The notes below the pieces were generated by a model that had not been told where the DNA came from, did not search any database, and saw only the letters and a program-made list of their open reading frames with translations. 64,000 nt of DNA from Deltaproteobacteria bacterium. Its GTDB lineage: Bacteria > Myxococcota > Myxococcia > Myxococcales > SZAS-1. Of the stretch, positions 53,400 to 63,332 are shown in pieces (position 1 is the stretch's first letter; each line of letters opens with the position of its first letter). A program made the translations under genes and the position numbers. The stretch is from positions 1 through 64,000 of the forward strand of contig JAFEBB010000035.1 of NCBI GenBank assembly GCA_018266075.1, in the 5' to 3' direction.

Positions 53400-54245
53400 A
53401 TGGCAGCGACCATGACCGCGCTCGAGTGCCAGGAGCTGGAACCTCTGCTCCACGCGTTCGTCGACGGCGAGTTCGAGGCCAGCGAGAAGGCCGACGTCGA
53501 GGCCCACCTCGCCAACTGCCCCGGCTGCCGCGAGCGCGTGGAGATTGAGCGCAAGCTCCGTGAGCGCCTGCGTGCCGCTGCCGCGGTCCGCGCGCCTGAG
53601 GCCCTTCGTCGGCGCATCGAGGCCGGCCTGCAGCGCGAGCGGCGCATCTCGCACCTGCGTGCGCTGATTCGGCCGGAGTCCCTCGCCGTGGCGGCGGTGG
53701 CGGCAGCGGCGGGCATCATTGCCTTCTTGTCGGGGCGGCAGCTGCTGGAGCCCATGGTCGAGGATGTGGTGAGGAAGCACTCCCACAATCCTCCGGTGGA
53801 AGTCCGCGGCGACGAACAACAAGTCCAGCGTTGGTTCGCCGGCAAGGTGGACTTCCCGGTGCAGATGCCGCACCTGCGCAACCTGAACGTCTCCGGCGCG
53901 CGGCTCTCGCATGTGCGCGATCGCGACGCGGCCTACGTGGTCTACGAGGGCCCGCAGGCGCACCGGGTGTCGCTCTTCGTCTTCGACGATCCGCGCGCGC
54001 CCATCGAGCTCGGGCTCGGCGGGCACCTGCAGCGCATCGACGACCGCGAGGTGCTGCTGGCCAACGAGCACGGCTACAACGTGGTGATGTGGCGGAACAA
54101 CCAGATCATGTACTCGCTCGTCTCCGATCTCGACGAGCGCGACATCCTGGGCTTGCTCTCGAACCACGCCCAGCCGCCGGCGGAGCTCCCTGCCCCGCTG
54201 CCGACGCCGGAAGTCCAGCCCGCGGCGCTGCGCGCGGTTCCTTGA
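53400..54245 (+). CDS. Zinc-finger (ZAS) anti-sigma factor, membrane-anchored
   Basis: 281 aa. The N-terminal ZAS domain has HAFVDGEFEASEKADVEAHL and the H-x3-C-x2-C motif (HLANCPGC). A transmembrane helix (SLAVAAVAAAAGIIAFLSG) near residue 105 is followed by an extracytoplasmic domain (NLNVSGARLSHVRDRDAAYVVYEG, VSLFVFDD, VLLANEHGYNVVMWRNN) that resembles the sensor part of similar anti-sigma factors. It probably holds the upstream ECF sigma inactive until a periplasmic or redox signal. Confidence 0.88.
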   Translation: MAATMTALECQELEPLLHAFVDGEFEASEKADVEAHLANCPGCRERVEIERKLRERLRAAAAVRAPEALRRRIEAGLQRERRISHLRALIRPESLAVAAVAAAAGIIAFLSGRQLLEPMVEDVVRKHSHNPPVEVRGDEQQVQRWFAGKVDFPVQMPHLRNLNVSGARLSHVRDRDAAYVVYEGPQAHRVSLFVFDDPRAPIELGLGGHLQRIDDREVLLANEHGYNVVMWRNNQIMYSLVSDLDERDILGLLSNHAQPPAELPAPLPTPEVQPAALRAVP

Positions 54246-54260
54246 GGTGACCTGGCGCCG

Positions 54261-54770
54261 CTAGATGTGCAGCGCGCCCTGGTGGAACCCGGGCCCCGCG
54301 AGCGCCTCGCCCTCGAACGACACGGCCGCGACGAGCGGATCCTCGAGGTCGGCGAAGTCCACGAAGTCGAGCTCGATGGCGTCCTCGTGGGTGCCGCCGC
54401 GGACGACCATGCGTCCCGGCTTGGCGAGCGCCACGTCGAGCACCATGGGCATCTTGAAGAGCTTGCCGAACGGCGGCGCGGCGCCCAGCTCGCAGTCGGG
54501 GAAGAGCTCGGCGAGCTCGTCCTCGTCCACCAGCTCGGCCGGCGCGCCGAGGATGTGGGACATCGCCAGCAAGTCGAGCCGCGAGCTGGCAGGCACGGCC
54601 ACGAGCACGCGGTCGTCGCCAGCGCGCACCACCAGCGTCTTGGCGATGCGGTGGCCAGTCAGCCGCAGCGCTTGGGCCAGGTGCGAGCCGTCGACCGCGA
54701 GGGAGTGCTCGCGCGGCCGGTACTCGACGCCCGCGTCGTCGAGATACTGGCGGATGGTTTCGGGGATCAT
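54261..54770 (-). CDS. YbaK/EbsC-type aminoacyl-tRNA deacylase
   Basis: 169 aa from the ATG at 54770, which has GGAGG five bases upstream. YbaK/ProX fold: HSLAVDGSHLAQALRLTGHRIAKTLVV, LDLLAMSHILGAP, ELFPDCELGAAPPFG. These proteins edit mischarged tRNAs such as Cys-tRNA(Pro). The C-terminal extension (THEDAIELDFVDFADLEDP...) matches a longer subgroup. Exact tRNA unknown. Confidence 0.87.
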   Translation of the reverse strand: MIPETIRQYLDDAGVEYRPREHSLAVDGSHLAQALRLTGHRIAKTLVVRAGDDRVLVAVPASSRLDLLAMSHILGAPAELVDEDELAELFPDCELGAAPPFGKLFKMPMVLDVALAKPGRMVVRGGTHEDAIELDFVDFADLEDPLVAAVSFEGEALAGPGFHQGALHI

Positions 54771-54866
54771 CGGCGCCTCCATGCCGCACAGTGCCGGCGG
54801 AGCAAACGGTAGGTCCGACCGGGGCGACGCGCGCGCCGTTGCGTCATGCGATCGACGGTCAGTCCG

Positions 54867-55580
54867 TCAGCCCAGCTTGCGGTAGCGGACGATCAGGTCC
54901 GGCGAGGTGGCGCCGTAGGGCGTGCCCTGCGCGTCGCCCCAGGTGGCTTCGATCGCCAGGCCGCTCTGCTTGGCCCAGTGCGCGTGGTCCTCCACCGTGG
55001 GGCAGCGGACGGCGAACCGGCCCTCGAGCACGCGCGCCCCGTCGGCGAGGCGCCGGTGCAGGTGCAGCAGGTTGTGCGAGGCGTCGTACCAGGTCTCTTC
55101 CACGAGCTTGCCGCCGTCGGGGAGCGTGGCCTCGAAGCGCGACTGGCCCGCGGCCCCCTGCGAGATGGGGTTGTGCCCGTGGGCGAGCAGCTTCCCGCCC
55201 GGCTTGAGCACGCCCGCGGCGCTGCGCAGCGCGGCCAGGTTTCGCTCGTCGGCGCTGCTGATGAAGAGCGTGGCGTACCAGGCAAACGCCGCGTCGAACG
55301 TGGGGCCGAAGGGCGGCGCGTAGAAGTCGCCGCGAACCACGCGCGCGCGAAGGGGCGCCGGTGTCTGCGCGATGGAGAGCGGATCCAGCTCGAGGCCAAA
55401 GAGCGCGCAGCGCGCGTGCAAGAGCTCGAGGTGCCGGCCGTGGCCGCAGCCGATGTCGAGCGTGCGCGTGGTCGGCGTGAGCGCGAGCTCACGGGCGATG
55501 AGCTCCGCTTCGGCGCGCGTCTCGTTCGCGCCGAGATAGGGCCGCGTGCTTCGAAGGTAGAGCTCGCCGAAAAAAGACAC
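54867..55580 (-). CDS. Class I SAM-dependent methyltransferase
   Basis: 237 aa from a GTG two nt after the stop of the mutase gene. SAM-binding motif I is RTLDIGCGHGRHLELL; motif II and III are VVRGDFYAPPFGPTFDAAF and LKPGGKLLAHGH. Cytosolic. Substrate unknown; last gene of the mutase operon. Confidence 0.85.
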   Translation of the reverse strand: MSFFGELYLRSTRPYLGANETRAEAELIARELALTPTTRTLDIGCGHGRHLELLHARCALFGLELDPLSIAQTPAPLRARVVRGDFYAPPFGPTFDAAFAWYATLFISSADERNLAALRSAAGVLKPGGKLLAHGHNPISQGAAGQSRFEATLPDGGKLVEETWYDASHNLLHLHRRLADGARVLEGRFAVRCPTVEDHAHWAKQSGLAIEATWGDAQGTPYGATSPDLIVRYRKLG

Positions 55581-55582
55581 GC

Positions 55583-57400
<1,818 letters not shown>

Positions 57401-57486
57401 GGCAATCTCCGCTCGTCCCTCGGGGAGATAGCACCCGGGGTGAGGCCCGGCAATCGGCGCTGGGAATCGCCTCCCACAAACGAATT

Positions 57487-57912
57487 CTAGCTGCGAGCGC
57501 GGACCGGTGCGCCGGCGCCCGCGCTCGCCACCTGATCGCGCAAGAGCTCGTAGGCGCCGCGCGGATCGCGGATGCCCCGGAGCACCACGCCGGGCGCGTT
57601 CGGATCATCGCGATCGGAGAGCTGCAGCGTGCCAATGCCGAGCAGCTTCTGCCCGAACGTCTGCTCGAAGTGCACCTCTGCCACGCGCCAGAGGTCGAGC
57701 GTCTCCATCTTGGTGCCCACGATGCCGGTCTCGATCTCGAGCTGGCCCGGGAAGAGCCGATAGTGCGTGCTCCGCAGCCGCGCGCGCTTCACCAGCAGCA
57801 CCGGAATGCCAATCACCACGAGGCAGAGCACGCCCCAGAGCACGAACGGCCAGAACTCGCTCTTCCACGAGGGCGTCTGCTGCCAGAGCGGCGTCTTGCC
57901 CGGCGCGCTCAC
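57487..57912 (-). CDS. Membrane PH-domain (bPH2/YdbS-like) protein
   Basis: 141 aa, GTG start overlapping the kal stop (GTGA). One transmembrane segment ([21 protein letters not shown]) precedes a bacterial PH-like domain ([31 protein letters not shown]..., [11 protein letters not shown]). Function unknown. Confidence 0.75.
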   Translation of the reverse strand: MSAPGKTPLWQQTPSWKSEFWPFVLWGVLCLVVIGIPVLLVKRARLRSTHYRLFPGQLEIETGIVGTKMETLDLWRVAEVHFEQTFGQKLLGIGTLQLSDRDDPNAPGVVLRGIRDPRGAYELLRDQVASAGAGAPVRARS

Positions 57913-58298
57913 CTGGCGCTCCCGCGCTGCTTGTCCTTGGGCGTGACGCAGGTGCCCACCGCGCGGCAGACGACGATCGGCTCCTTCAGTACCTCGGCCG
58001 CCGAATTAGATATATCGGGACGAGGGACGATCACCTTGCGCGCCTCGAACTTCATCTTGCGCGAGGTGTTGCCCACGTTGACCAGCTCGCCCTCGGCCTC
58101 GACGTAGTCGCCGGCGTAAACCGGGGCGAGGAACTCCACCGACTCGTAGGCGCGGAAGAGGCCCTCGTCGCCGTCCTGGCGGATGAGGAGCTCGGTGGCC
58201 ACGTCGCCGAAGAGGGCCAGCATGCGCGCGCCGTCGACGAGGTTGCCGCCGTAGTGGGCGTCGGCCTGGCTCATGCGCAGGCGGATTTGCACCTTCAT
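57909..58298 (-). CDS. kal: 3-aminobutyryl-CoA ammonia-lyase
   Basis: 129 aa hotdog-fold protein with AGGAG six bases before the ATG. The conserved block ([19 protein letters not shown], then [19 protein letters not shown] and [17 protein letters not shown]) matches Kal, which eliminates ammonia from 3-aminobutyryl-CoA to give crotonyl-CoA in lysine degradation. Its operon partners kdd, kamD and kamE support this. A generic hotdog thioesterase is less likely. Confidence 0.85.
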   Translation of the reverse strand: MKVQIRLRMSQADAHYGGNLVDGARMLALFGDVATELLIRQDGDEGLFRAYESVEFLAPVYAGDYVEAEGELVNVGNTSRKMKFEARKVIVPRPDISNSAAEVLKEPIVVCRAVGTCVTPKDKQRGSAR

Positions 58299-58307
58299 GT
58301 CTCGCTC

Positions 58308-58706
58308 CTAGAACGCGCGCTTCTTCACCTTGGCCACCGAGTCCACGCACACCCGCTGCAGCTCGCCCTCGCGCACCTCGGTGAGCGGGCAGACGAAGTA
58401 GTCGCCCTCGGCGGAGTGATCCAAATCCACGGCGGTGCGAACCTCGCCGGGCAGCCAGGGCGTATCGCCCTTCATGGCCGTATCTTCGACGCCGAGCTGG
58501 CGCGTGGTGCCGTCGATCTCCAGGCGAAACGCAGGCACGCCGGTGGTCTGGCGGAGCATGCCGTGCACCTTGAAGCACTGGCCCACGAGCTTGCTCGAGC
58601 CCTTGCAGGCGGGCTTGGGCGGGCCGGCGTTGGTTGGGGCCTTGGGCTTGGGGTGCGGCTTGGCCTTGGTGACGGTGAGCGCGAGGGCGAGGACCAGTGG
58701 GCTCAT
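58308..58706 (-). CDS. Small secreted hypothetical protein in the kam operon
   Basis: 132 aa from the ATG at 58706. Short signal-like start (MSPLVLALALTVTKA), then Lys/Pro-rich linker and a beta-rich domain with four cysteines (CKGS, VGQCFKVHG, FVCPLTEV, QRVCVDSV). GQCFKVHG resembles an OB-type domain (speculative). It overlaps the preceding lipoprotein by 4 nt. Confidence 0.65.
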   Translation of the reverse strand: MSPLVLALALTVTKAKPHPKPKAPTNAGPPKPACKGSSKLVGQCFKVHGMLRQTTGVPAFRLEIDGTTRQLGVEDTAMKGDTPWLPGEVRTAVDLDHSAEGDYFVCPLTEVREGELQRVCVDSVAKVKKRAF

Positions 58707-58918
58707 GTGCAGCTCTCGTCGACCAGGATGCAGCGGCCGCCGTCGGGCGCGGGCTCTTCGCTGAGCAGCTTGGCGCCGCTCGGGCACGAACCGCCGCACT
58801 CTACCGTGATCAGGCACCCGCCGTCGGCGAGATCGCTCCGGCAGGAGACCGAGCTGCAGCCCGTCGTCGCGAAGGATACGGATATCGCTATCGCGAGCGC
58901 CCAGCGGCCAGCGCTCAC
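58703..58918 (-). CDS. Small Cys-rich lipoprotein in the kam operon
   Basis: 71 aa from a GTG overlapping the kamE stop (GTGA). Signal and lipobox: GRWALAIAISVSFATTGC. Six cysteines in the mature part (CRSDLADGGC, CGGSC). Function unknown; position within lysine-degradation genes is conserved only as far as this window shows. Confidence 0.6.
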   Translation of the reverse strand: MSAGRWALAIAISVSFATTGCSSVSCRSDLADGGCLITVECGGSCPSGAKLLSEEPAPDGGRCILVDESCT

Positions 58919-59670
58919 GCCGGCTTCCCGCCCTTCTGGATGAGGTGCTCGACGATGTAGTTGGCCACTTCGCTGGGCTTGGTGCCCGGGCCGAAGCCAG
59001 CGTCGAAGCCGAGCTCGAGGGCGAGCTTGTGGTCCACGCGCGGGCCGCCGAGCAGCAAGATGGTCTTGCCGTGGATGCCTTTGGCTTTTGCCTTCTCGAT
59101 GAAGTCGCGCGAGTTGTCCTTGTGCACGTCGCGCTGGGTGACGACCTGCGAAATCAAGATCGCGTCGGCCTTGCCGGCCATCGCCTGCTCGAGCAGCGAC
59201 TCGTTGGGCACCTGCGAGCCGAGGTTGTGCGCGTCGAACCAGGGGTAGCGCTCGAGGCCGTAGTCGCCGCGGTAGCCCTTCATGTTGAGGATGGCGTCGA
59301 TGCCCACGGTGTGGGTGTCGGTGCCAGTGCACGCGCCGAAGACGACGACCTTGCGCGCGAGCTCCTTCTCGATGCGAGCGTTTATCTCGTCGAAGCCGAG
59401 CTTGCGGACGATCACCTCGGGGACGTCGATCTCCGAGTAGTCGAGCGTGTGCGTGGTGCGGCCGTAGACGATGAAGAACGTGTAGTCGTCGGCGGCGGGT
59501 TCCATCGTCGAGACGAGCGCGTTCTCGAAGCCGAACTTCTTCGCGAACTGGAGCGCGGCTTCTTTCGCTTTCTCCGAGCGCGGAACAGGCAGCACGAAGC
59601 TGAGCTGTACCACGCCGTCGTCTTTGCGGTCGCCGTAGGGGCGGATGATTTGCTTGTCGGCCTTGGCCAC
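58915..59670 (-). CDS. kamE: Lysine 5,6-aminomutase beta subunit
   Basis: 251 aa from the GTG at 59670 with GAGGG upstream. It carries the cobalamin site D-x-H-x2-G (DTHTVGID, His121) and the PLP lysine in LNMKGYRGDYGLERYPW (Lys132). The 11-residue spacing equals that in characterised KamE. With KamD it moves the amino group of D-lysine or L-beta-lysine. Rossmann-like GKTILLLGGPRVDH follows. Confidence 0.95.
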   Translation of the reverse strand: MAKADKQIIRPYGDRKDDGVVQLSFVLPVPRSEKAKEAALQFAKKFGFENALVSTMEPAADDYTFFIVYGRTTHTLDYSEIDVPEVIVRKLGFDEINARIEKELARKVVVFGACTGTDTHTVGIDAILNMKGYRGDYGLERYPWFDAHNLGSQVPNESLLEQAMAGKADAILISQVVTQRDVHKDNSRDFIEKAKAKGIHGKTILLLGGPRVDHKLALELGFDAGFGPGTKPSEVANYIVEHLIQKGGKPA

Positions 59671-59681
59671 GACGTCCCTCG

Positions 59682-60170
59682 CTACTTCGCAGGCTGCGCG
59701 TACTTGATGCCCATCAGGAGCTGCGTGAAGGTCTTCTCGTACTTCGGCCCGGCGTGGGTGAGCTCCACCCAGTCGAGCAGGAAGAACGACTTGCCATTGC
59801 AGCCAATCAGGCGGCGCTGGCGGTGCTTCCGGTCTTCCGTGAACGTGGTCTGCGTCACCGCGGGCTGTCCGTCGATCACCGTGGCCGCGTACGTCTCCTG
59901 GTTCTCCTTCGCGCCGGCGGCGACCTTCGACACCACCTCGTCCAAGCACGCCTGCGCATCGACGGCCTTGTCCTTCTCGCCGAAGTCGATGCTCATCTGC
60001 GCGTCCTTGCCCGGCGAGCTGAACACGAACGTCGTGCCGTCCTTGCTGCGGACGAAGCCCTGCGGCGCGGTGACGGTGATGTTGTGCGCGGTCGCGGTCG
60101 GCGGCGGCGTAGCGCTCGGCGACGTCACGAGGGGCGCCGCGGAAAGCATGAGTGCGATGAGCGTGTGCAT
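59682..60170 (-). CDS. Secreted hypothetical protein between kamD and kamE
   Basis: 162 aa; ATG with AGGAG six bases upstream. Signal peptide MHTLIALMLSAAPLVTSPSA. The mature domain (FVRSKDGTTFVFSSPGKDAQMSIDFG, RRLIGCNGKSFFLLDWVE, LLMGIKYAQPAK) is not recognised. It splits two genes that encode subunits of one enzyme, which is unusual. Confidence 0.7.
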   Translation of the reverse strand: MHTLIALMLSAAPLVTSPSATPPPTATAHNITVTAPQGFVRSKDGTTFVFSSPGKDAQMSIDFGEKDKAVDAQACLDEVVSKVAAGAKENQETYAATVIDGQPAVTQTTFTEDRKHRQRRLIGCNGKSFFLLDWVELTHAGPKYEKTFTQLLMGIKYAQPAK

Positions 60171-60179
60171 GCGTTGCTC

Positions 60180-61778
60180 CTAAGCGCGCTTGAGCCGGTC
60201 GGTGCGGATGGGCTCGGGCGTGGGTGTCTTCTCGAGCAGGTCGAGGAAGGGGTTGAAGTAGTCGTGGCCCTTCTCGAAGACGCCGCTGAGTCCCTTGCCG
60301 CCGGTCTCGGTGCGCTTCACGTCGCCGTACTTGCCCATGCCGATGGTGGCGACCATGCCGTCGCGACGGGTCTCCTCGAGCAGGCTCATCGCCTCCCGGA
60401 AGACCTGGCGCGCCCGGTTGGCGATCTTGCCGTTCGGGTTGATGGTGAATTCCTGATCGATGCCGTCGAACGCGCGGTACACGTAGTTGGCGCACTTCAG
60501 CGCGACGTAGCGGTCCATCAGATACGGGTTGTGCATCGCCTCGGTCATCATGCCGAGCAGCTGGATGCCCTGGTGGGTCCACATGGCCACGATGTCCGCC
60601 ATGACGTCGTACGCGTGGGTGAAGAAGATGTCGCCCGAGCTGTGCTTGGTGGGCGGCATGTACTTGCACGGCGCGTTCGGGAAGCAGCGCCGCACGAGCA
60701 TGGCCTGGGCGAGCTCGAGCAAGAACGTGTCCGGTCGCGCGGGATCGATCTCGTACGAGTGGCCGAGGCCGAGCTGCCACTCGCCGAGGCCGGCGCGCAT
60801 GGCGAACTCGCGGTTGATGAACTGCGAGGCGATCACCGTGTGGCCGGCGTCGAAGGCATCGGCGGTGGTGATGTAGTTGTCCTCGCCGGTGTTGATGATG
60901 ATGCCGGCCATGCTGCAGATGCGGCGCGAGAAGTACTGATCGCAGAACGTGCGCCGCATGTTGATGTCGCGGAACAAGATTCCGTACATCGCGTCGTTGA
61001 GCAGCATGTCCAGCCGCTCGTGCGCCGCCATGAAGGCGATCTCCGGCATGCACAAGCCGGAGCTGTAGTTGGTGAGCTGGATGTAGCGCTTGCGCTTCTT
61101 CGACTCGTCGTCGAGCGCCTCGCGCATGATCCGGAAGTTCTCCTGCGTCGCGTAGGTGCCGCCGTAGCCTTCGGTCGTGGCGCCGTGGGGCACGTAGTCG
61201 AGCAGCGACTGCGCGGTCGAGCGGATCACCGCGATGACGTCGGCGCCGGCCTGCGCAGCCGCCCTCGCCTGCTCCACGTCGTCGTAGATGTTGCCGGTGG
61301 CGACGATGACGTACTTGTGCGGCGCGGGCGCCGTGCCCAGCTCGAGCCGGAGCGTGTTGCGCTGATCGATGCGCGCCTTGAGCTCGTCGAGCGCAGAGCG
61401 CGTCTCGGCGCGCATCTCGTCGTGGATGGCCTTGTCCTCGGCGGCGTCCGTCGTCAGCTTCGCGAGCGCGTCCGACGGCATCGCGGTCAGTCGCTCCACG
61501 GCCTCCAGCGGGCTCGCGGCGCCCATGCGCAGCGCGCGGCCGAGCCAATAGGCGGCGCCGCGATGGAGCACCTTGGCGTCGTGGAGCTTGTCCACGAGCA
61601 GGTTGCAGAGCGGCGCGCCTTGCGGCCCGACGCCCGTGATTCCGAGCAGGCGCGTCACCGTGCGCTCGATGCTCACGGACGAGTGCCGCTGGATGTGCTT
61701 GAAGAGGTCTTCGGTGATCTCGTGCGCCAGCTGCTTGGCGCGGTCGATCTCCGAGTCGTCGATGAAGAGCCCAGACAT
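60180..61778 (-). CDS. kamD: Lysine 5,6-aminomutase alpha subunit
   Basis: 532 aa, normal for KamD. Conserved stretches include VIVATGNIYDDVEQARAAAQAGAD, PHGATTEGYGGTYATQENFRIMREAL, QLTNYSSGLCMPEIAFMAA, NTGEDNYITTADAF, and SGDIFFTHAYDVMADIVAMW. Adenosylcobalamin- and PLP-dependent; works as an alpha2beta2 complex with KamE. Confidence 0.95.
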   Translation of the reverse strand: MSGLFIDDSEIDRAKQLAHEITEDLFKHIQRHSSVSIERTVTRLLGITGVGPQGAPLCNLLVDKLHDAKVLHRGAAYWLGRALRMGAASPLEAVERLTAMPSDALAKLTTDAAEDKAIHDEMRAETRSALDELKARIDQRNTLRLELGTAPAPHKYVIVATGNIYDDVEQARAAAQAGADVIAVIRSTAQSLLDYVPHGATTEGYGGTYATQENFRIMREALDDESKKRKRYIQLTNYSSGLCMPEIAFMAAHERLDMLLNDAMYGILFRDINMRRTFCDQYFSRRICSMAGIIINTGEDNYITTADAFDAGHTVIASQFINREFAMRAGLGEWQLGLGHSYEIDPARPDTFLLELAQAMLVRRCFPNAPCKYMPPTKHSSGDIFFTHAYDVMADIVAMWTHQGIQLLGMMTEAMHNPYLMDRYVALKCANYVYRAFDGIDQEFTINPNGKIANRARQVFREAMSLLEETRRDGMVATIGMGKYGDVKRTETGGKGLSGVFEKGHDYFNPFLDLLEKTPTPEPIRTDRLKRA

Positions 61779-61819
61779 GCAGGGTTTCTATCGGGCGATC
61801 CCCTGCTCGGCAAGACGCG

Positions 61820-62881
61820 TCACGTCGCGTAGCGCTCCTCGAAGAGCTTGCGAATCGCGGGCACGCTGCGGACGAGGTCGAGGCACAGGTCGGCGTGGCC
61901 GGGTACGTAGCCGTTGCCCACGTACATCGTGAGGTCCTTGCCGAGGCCTTCGGCGCCGAGCGCGGCCGCGGTGAAGCTGGTGGCCATGGAGAAGAAGATG
62001 ACCGAGCCGCCGTCGCGCGCGCAGAGGATCGCGGCCATCTCCGTCTCGGGCACACTGGCGACGTTCACCACCATGTCGGCGAGCTTGCCGTCGTTGAGCT
62101 TCTCGAGCGCCTGCATGGCGTCGATGGCCTTGGTGGCGTCGACGGGAGCGCCCGCGTCGATGAGGCCGTCCTTCTTGAGGCGCTCGATGGCCGGGCCGCT
62201 GATGTCGAGGGCGAGCACCTTGGCGGCGCCGCTCTTCTTGGCCTGCGCGGCACAGAGCGCGCCGCTCTTGCCCGCGCCGAGGATGAGCACGGTCGCTCCG
62301 GGCTTCACGTGCCGCGCGACCAGCGCGGGCGCACCGCACACATCGAGCGCGGCGAGGCTGAGCGTGTCCGGCAAATCGGTTGGCAGCTTGGCGTAGATGC
62401 CGCTCGCGAACAGGATGGCCTGGGCCTTCACGTCGACGCGATCGATCTTGGGATGCACCGCGAGGATCTTCTCGAGGCGCAGCGGCGTGAGCGAGAGCGA
62501 AACCAGCGTGGCGATTCGGTCGCCGACCTGGAGCTTCTCGCGCGCGGGATGCGCCGGACCGATCTCCGCGACGCGACCGATGAGCATTCCGCCGGAGCCA
62601 GTGACCGGGTTGTGCATCTTGCCGCGCCGCTGAACGATCGCCTGGATGTGCGCAGCGATCTTCGCTTCGTCGCCGTGCTCGGCCTTTTCGATCTGGCGGA
62701 ACGACGCGGCGTCCACGTTCAGCGATTCCACATCAATCAACAGCTCGTCCGGACCGAGCGCCAGGTTGGGATCGATGGACTCGGCGCGCTGCGGGAGCAC
62801 GCCGTTGGGATTCACCACTCGGCGCAGGCCGAAAGGATCGCTCGTCAGTTCCTGGTTCCTGGTTCCTGGTTCCTGGTTCAT
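61820..62881 (-). CDS. kdd: L-erythro-3,5-diaminohexanoate dehydrogenase
   Basis: 353 aa. It oxidises 3,5-diaminohexanoate, the KamDE product. NAD-binding site TVLILGAGKSGALCAAQAKK; other blocks are GSGGMLIGRVAEIGP, YAKLPTDLPDTLSLAALDVCGAPALVARHV and MYVGNGYVPGHADLCLDLVR. The first ~12 residues (NQEPGTRNQE) are translated from the heptamer repeat; an AGGTGG site precedes the ATG. The next enzyme, the 3-keto-5-aminohexanoate cleavage enzyme (Kce), is not in the window. Confidence 0.93.
   Translation of the reverse strand: MNQEPGTRNQELTSDPFGLRRVVNPNGVLPQRAESIDPNLALGPDELLIDVESLNVDAASFRQIEKAEHGDEAKIAAHIQAIVQRRGKMHNPVTGSGGMLIGRVAEIGPAHPAREKLQVGDRIATLVSLSLTPLRLEKILAVHPKIDRVDVKAQAILFASGIYAKLPTDLPDTLSLAALDVCGAPALVARHVKPGATVLILGAGKSGALCAAQAKKSGAAKVLALDISGPAIERLKKDGLIDAGAPVDATKAIDAMQALEKLNDGKLADMVVNVASVPETEMAAILCARDGGSVIFFSMATSFTAAALGAEGLGKDLTMYVGNGYVPGHADLCLDLVRSVPAIRKLFEERYAT
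62845..62879 (+). repeat. Left inverted terminal array
   Basis: TCAG then four and a half TTCCTGG heptamers. It forms the first codons of kdd on the opposite strand. Confidence 0.85.
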
Positions 62882-62938
62882 CGGTCCACCTTGTCAGAGC
62901 TGGCTGATATGGCCGCCTCGGGCGCGAAAGGGGGCGGG

Positions 62939-63304
62939 ATGGCGAGTTATGAGGACTTGATGGTTTGGAAGGACGCGATGGACTTTGCCGAGAAGGCGTT
63001 TCGGCTCACTCGACGATTTCCGTTTGAGGAACGATTTGAGCTCGCGTCGCAGCTCAAGCGGTCGGCCGCTTCGGTGCCATCGAACATCGCAGAAGGCCAG
63101 CAGCGCAACTCTCGCGGTGAATTCGTCTACTTCCTGGGAGTCGCGAGAGGCTCGTTGGCCGAAGCCCTGACACAGATTCGACTTGCGGGCCGGCTCGACT
63201 ACCTCGAGTCAGTCGAGGTCGTTGAAATGCTTGAGCACGGAGATCGCATCGGGCGGATGCTCAACGGCTTGCGATCGAGCTTGCGACCAACAACCAGGAA
63301 CTAG
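62939..63304 (+). CDS. Four-helix-bundle protein (23S rRNA IVS / Avd-like family)
   Basis: 121 aa. Family signature is clear: YEDLMVWKDAMDFAEKAFRLT, FELASQLKRSAASVPSNIAEG, FVYFLGVARGSLAEALTQIRLA, LEHGDRIGRMLNGL. Members are encoded in 23S rRNA intervening sequences and, as Avd, beside diversity-generating reverse transcriptases; their role here is unknown. No reverse transcriptase or rRNA lies nearby. Its TAG stop is created by one variant base (CTAGG for CCAGG) inside the right terminal array. Confidence 0.93.
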   Translation: MASYEDLMVWKDAMDFAEKAFRLTRRFPFEERFELASQLKRSAASVPSNIAEGQQRNSRGEFVYFLGVARGSLAEALTQIRLAGRLDYLESVEVVEMLEHGDRIGRMLNGLRSSLRPTTRN

Positions 63305-63325
63305 GAACCAGGAACCAGGAACTGA
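63291..63325 (-). repeat. Right inverted terminal array
   Basis: Inverted copy of the left array with two mismatches, one of which makes the stop codon of the enclosed gene. Confidence 0.85.
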
Positions 63326-63332
63326 AGCGTGA

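Larger units (their letters stand above)
62845..63325. mobile_element. 481-bp element with heptamer-array inverted termini carrying one four-helix-bundle gene
   Basis: Termini are 35-bp inverted repeats (33 of 35 identical), each built from TTCCTGG heptamers and beginning TCAGTTCCTGG. Only one gene lies between. No transposase and no clear target duplication are seen. Gene-less or partial copies of the arrays occur in the frz operon. Confidence 0.6.
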
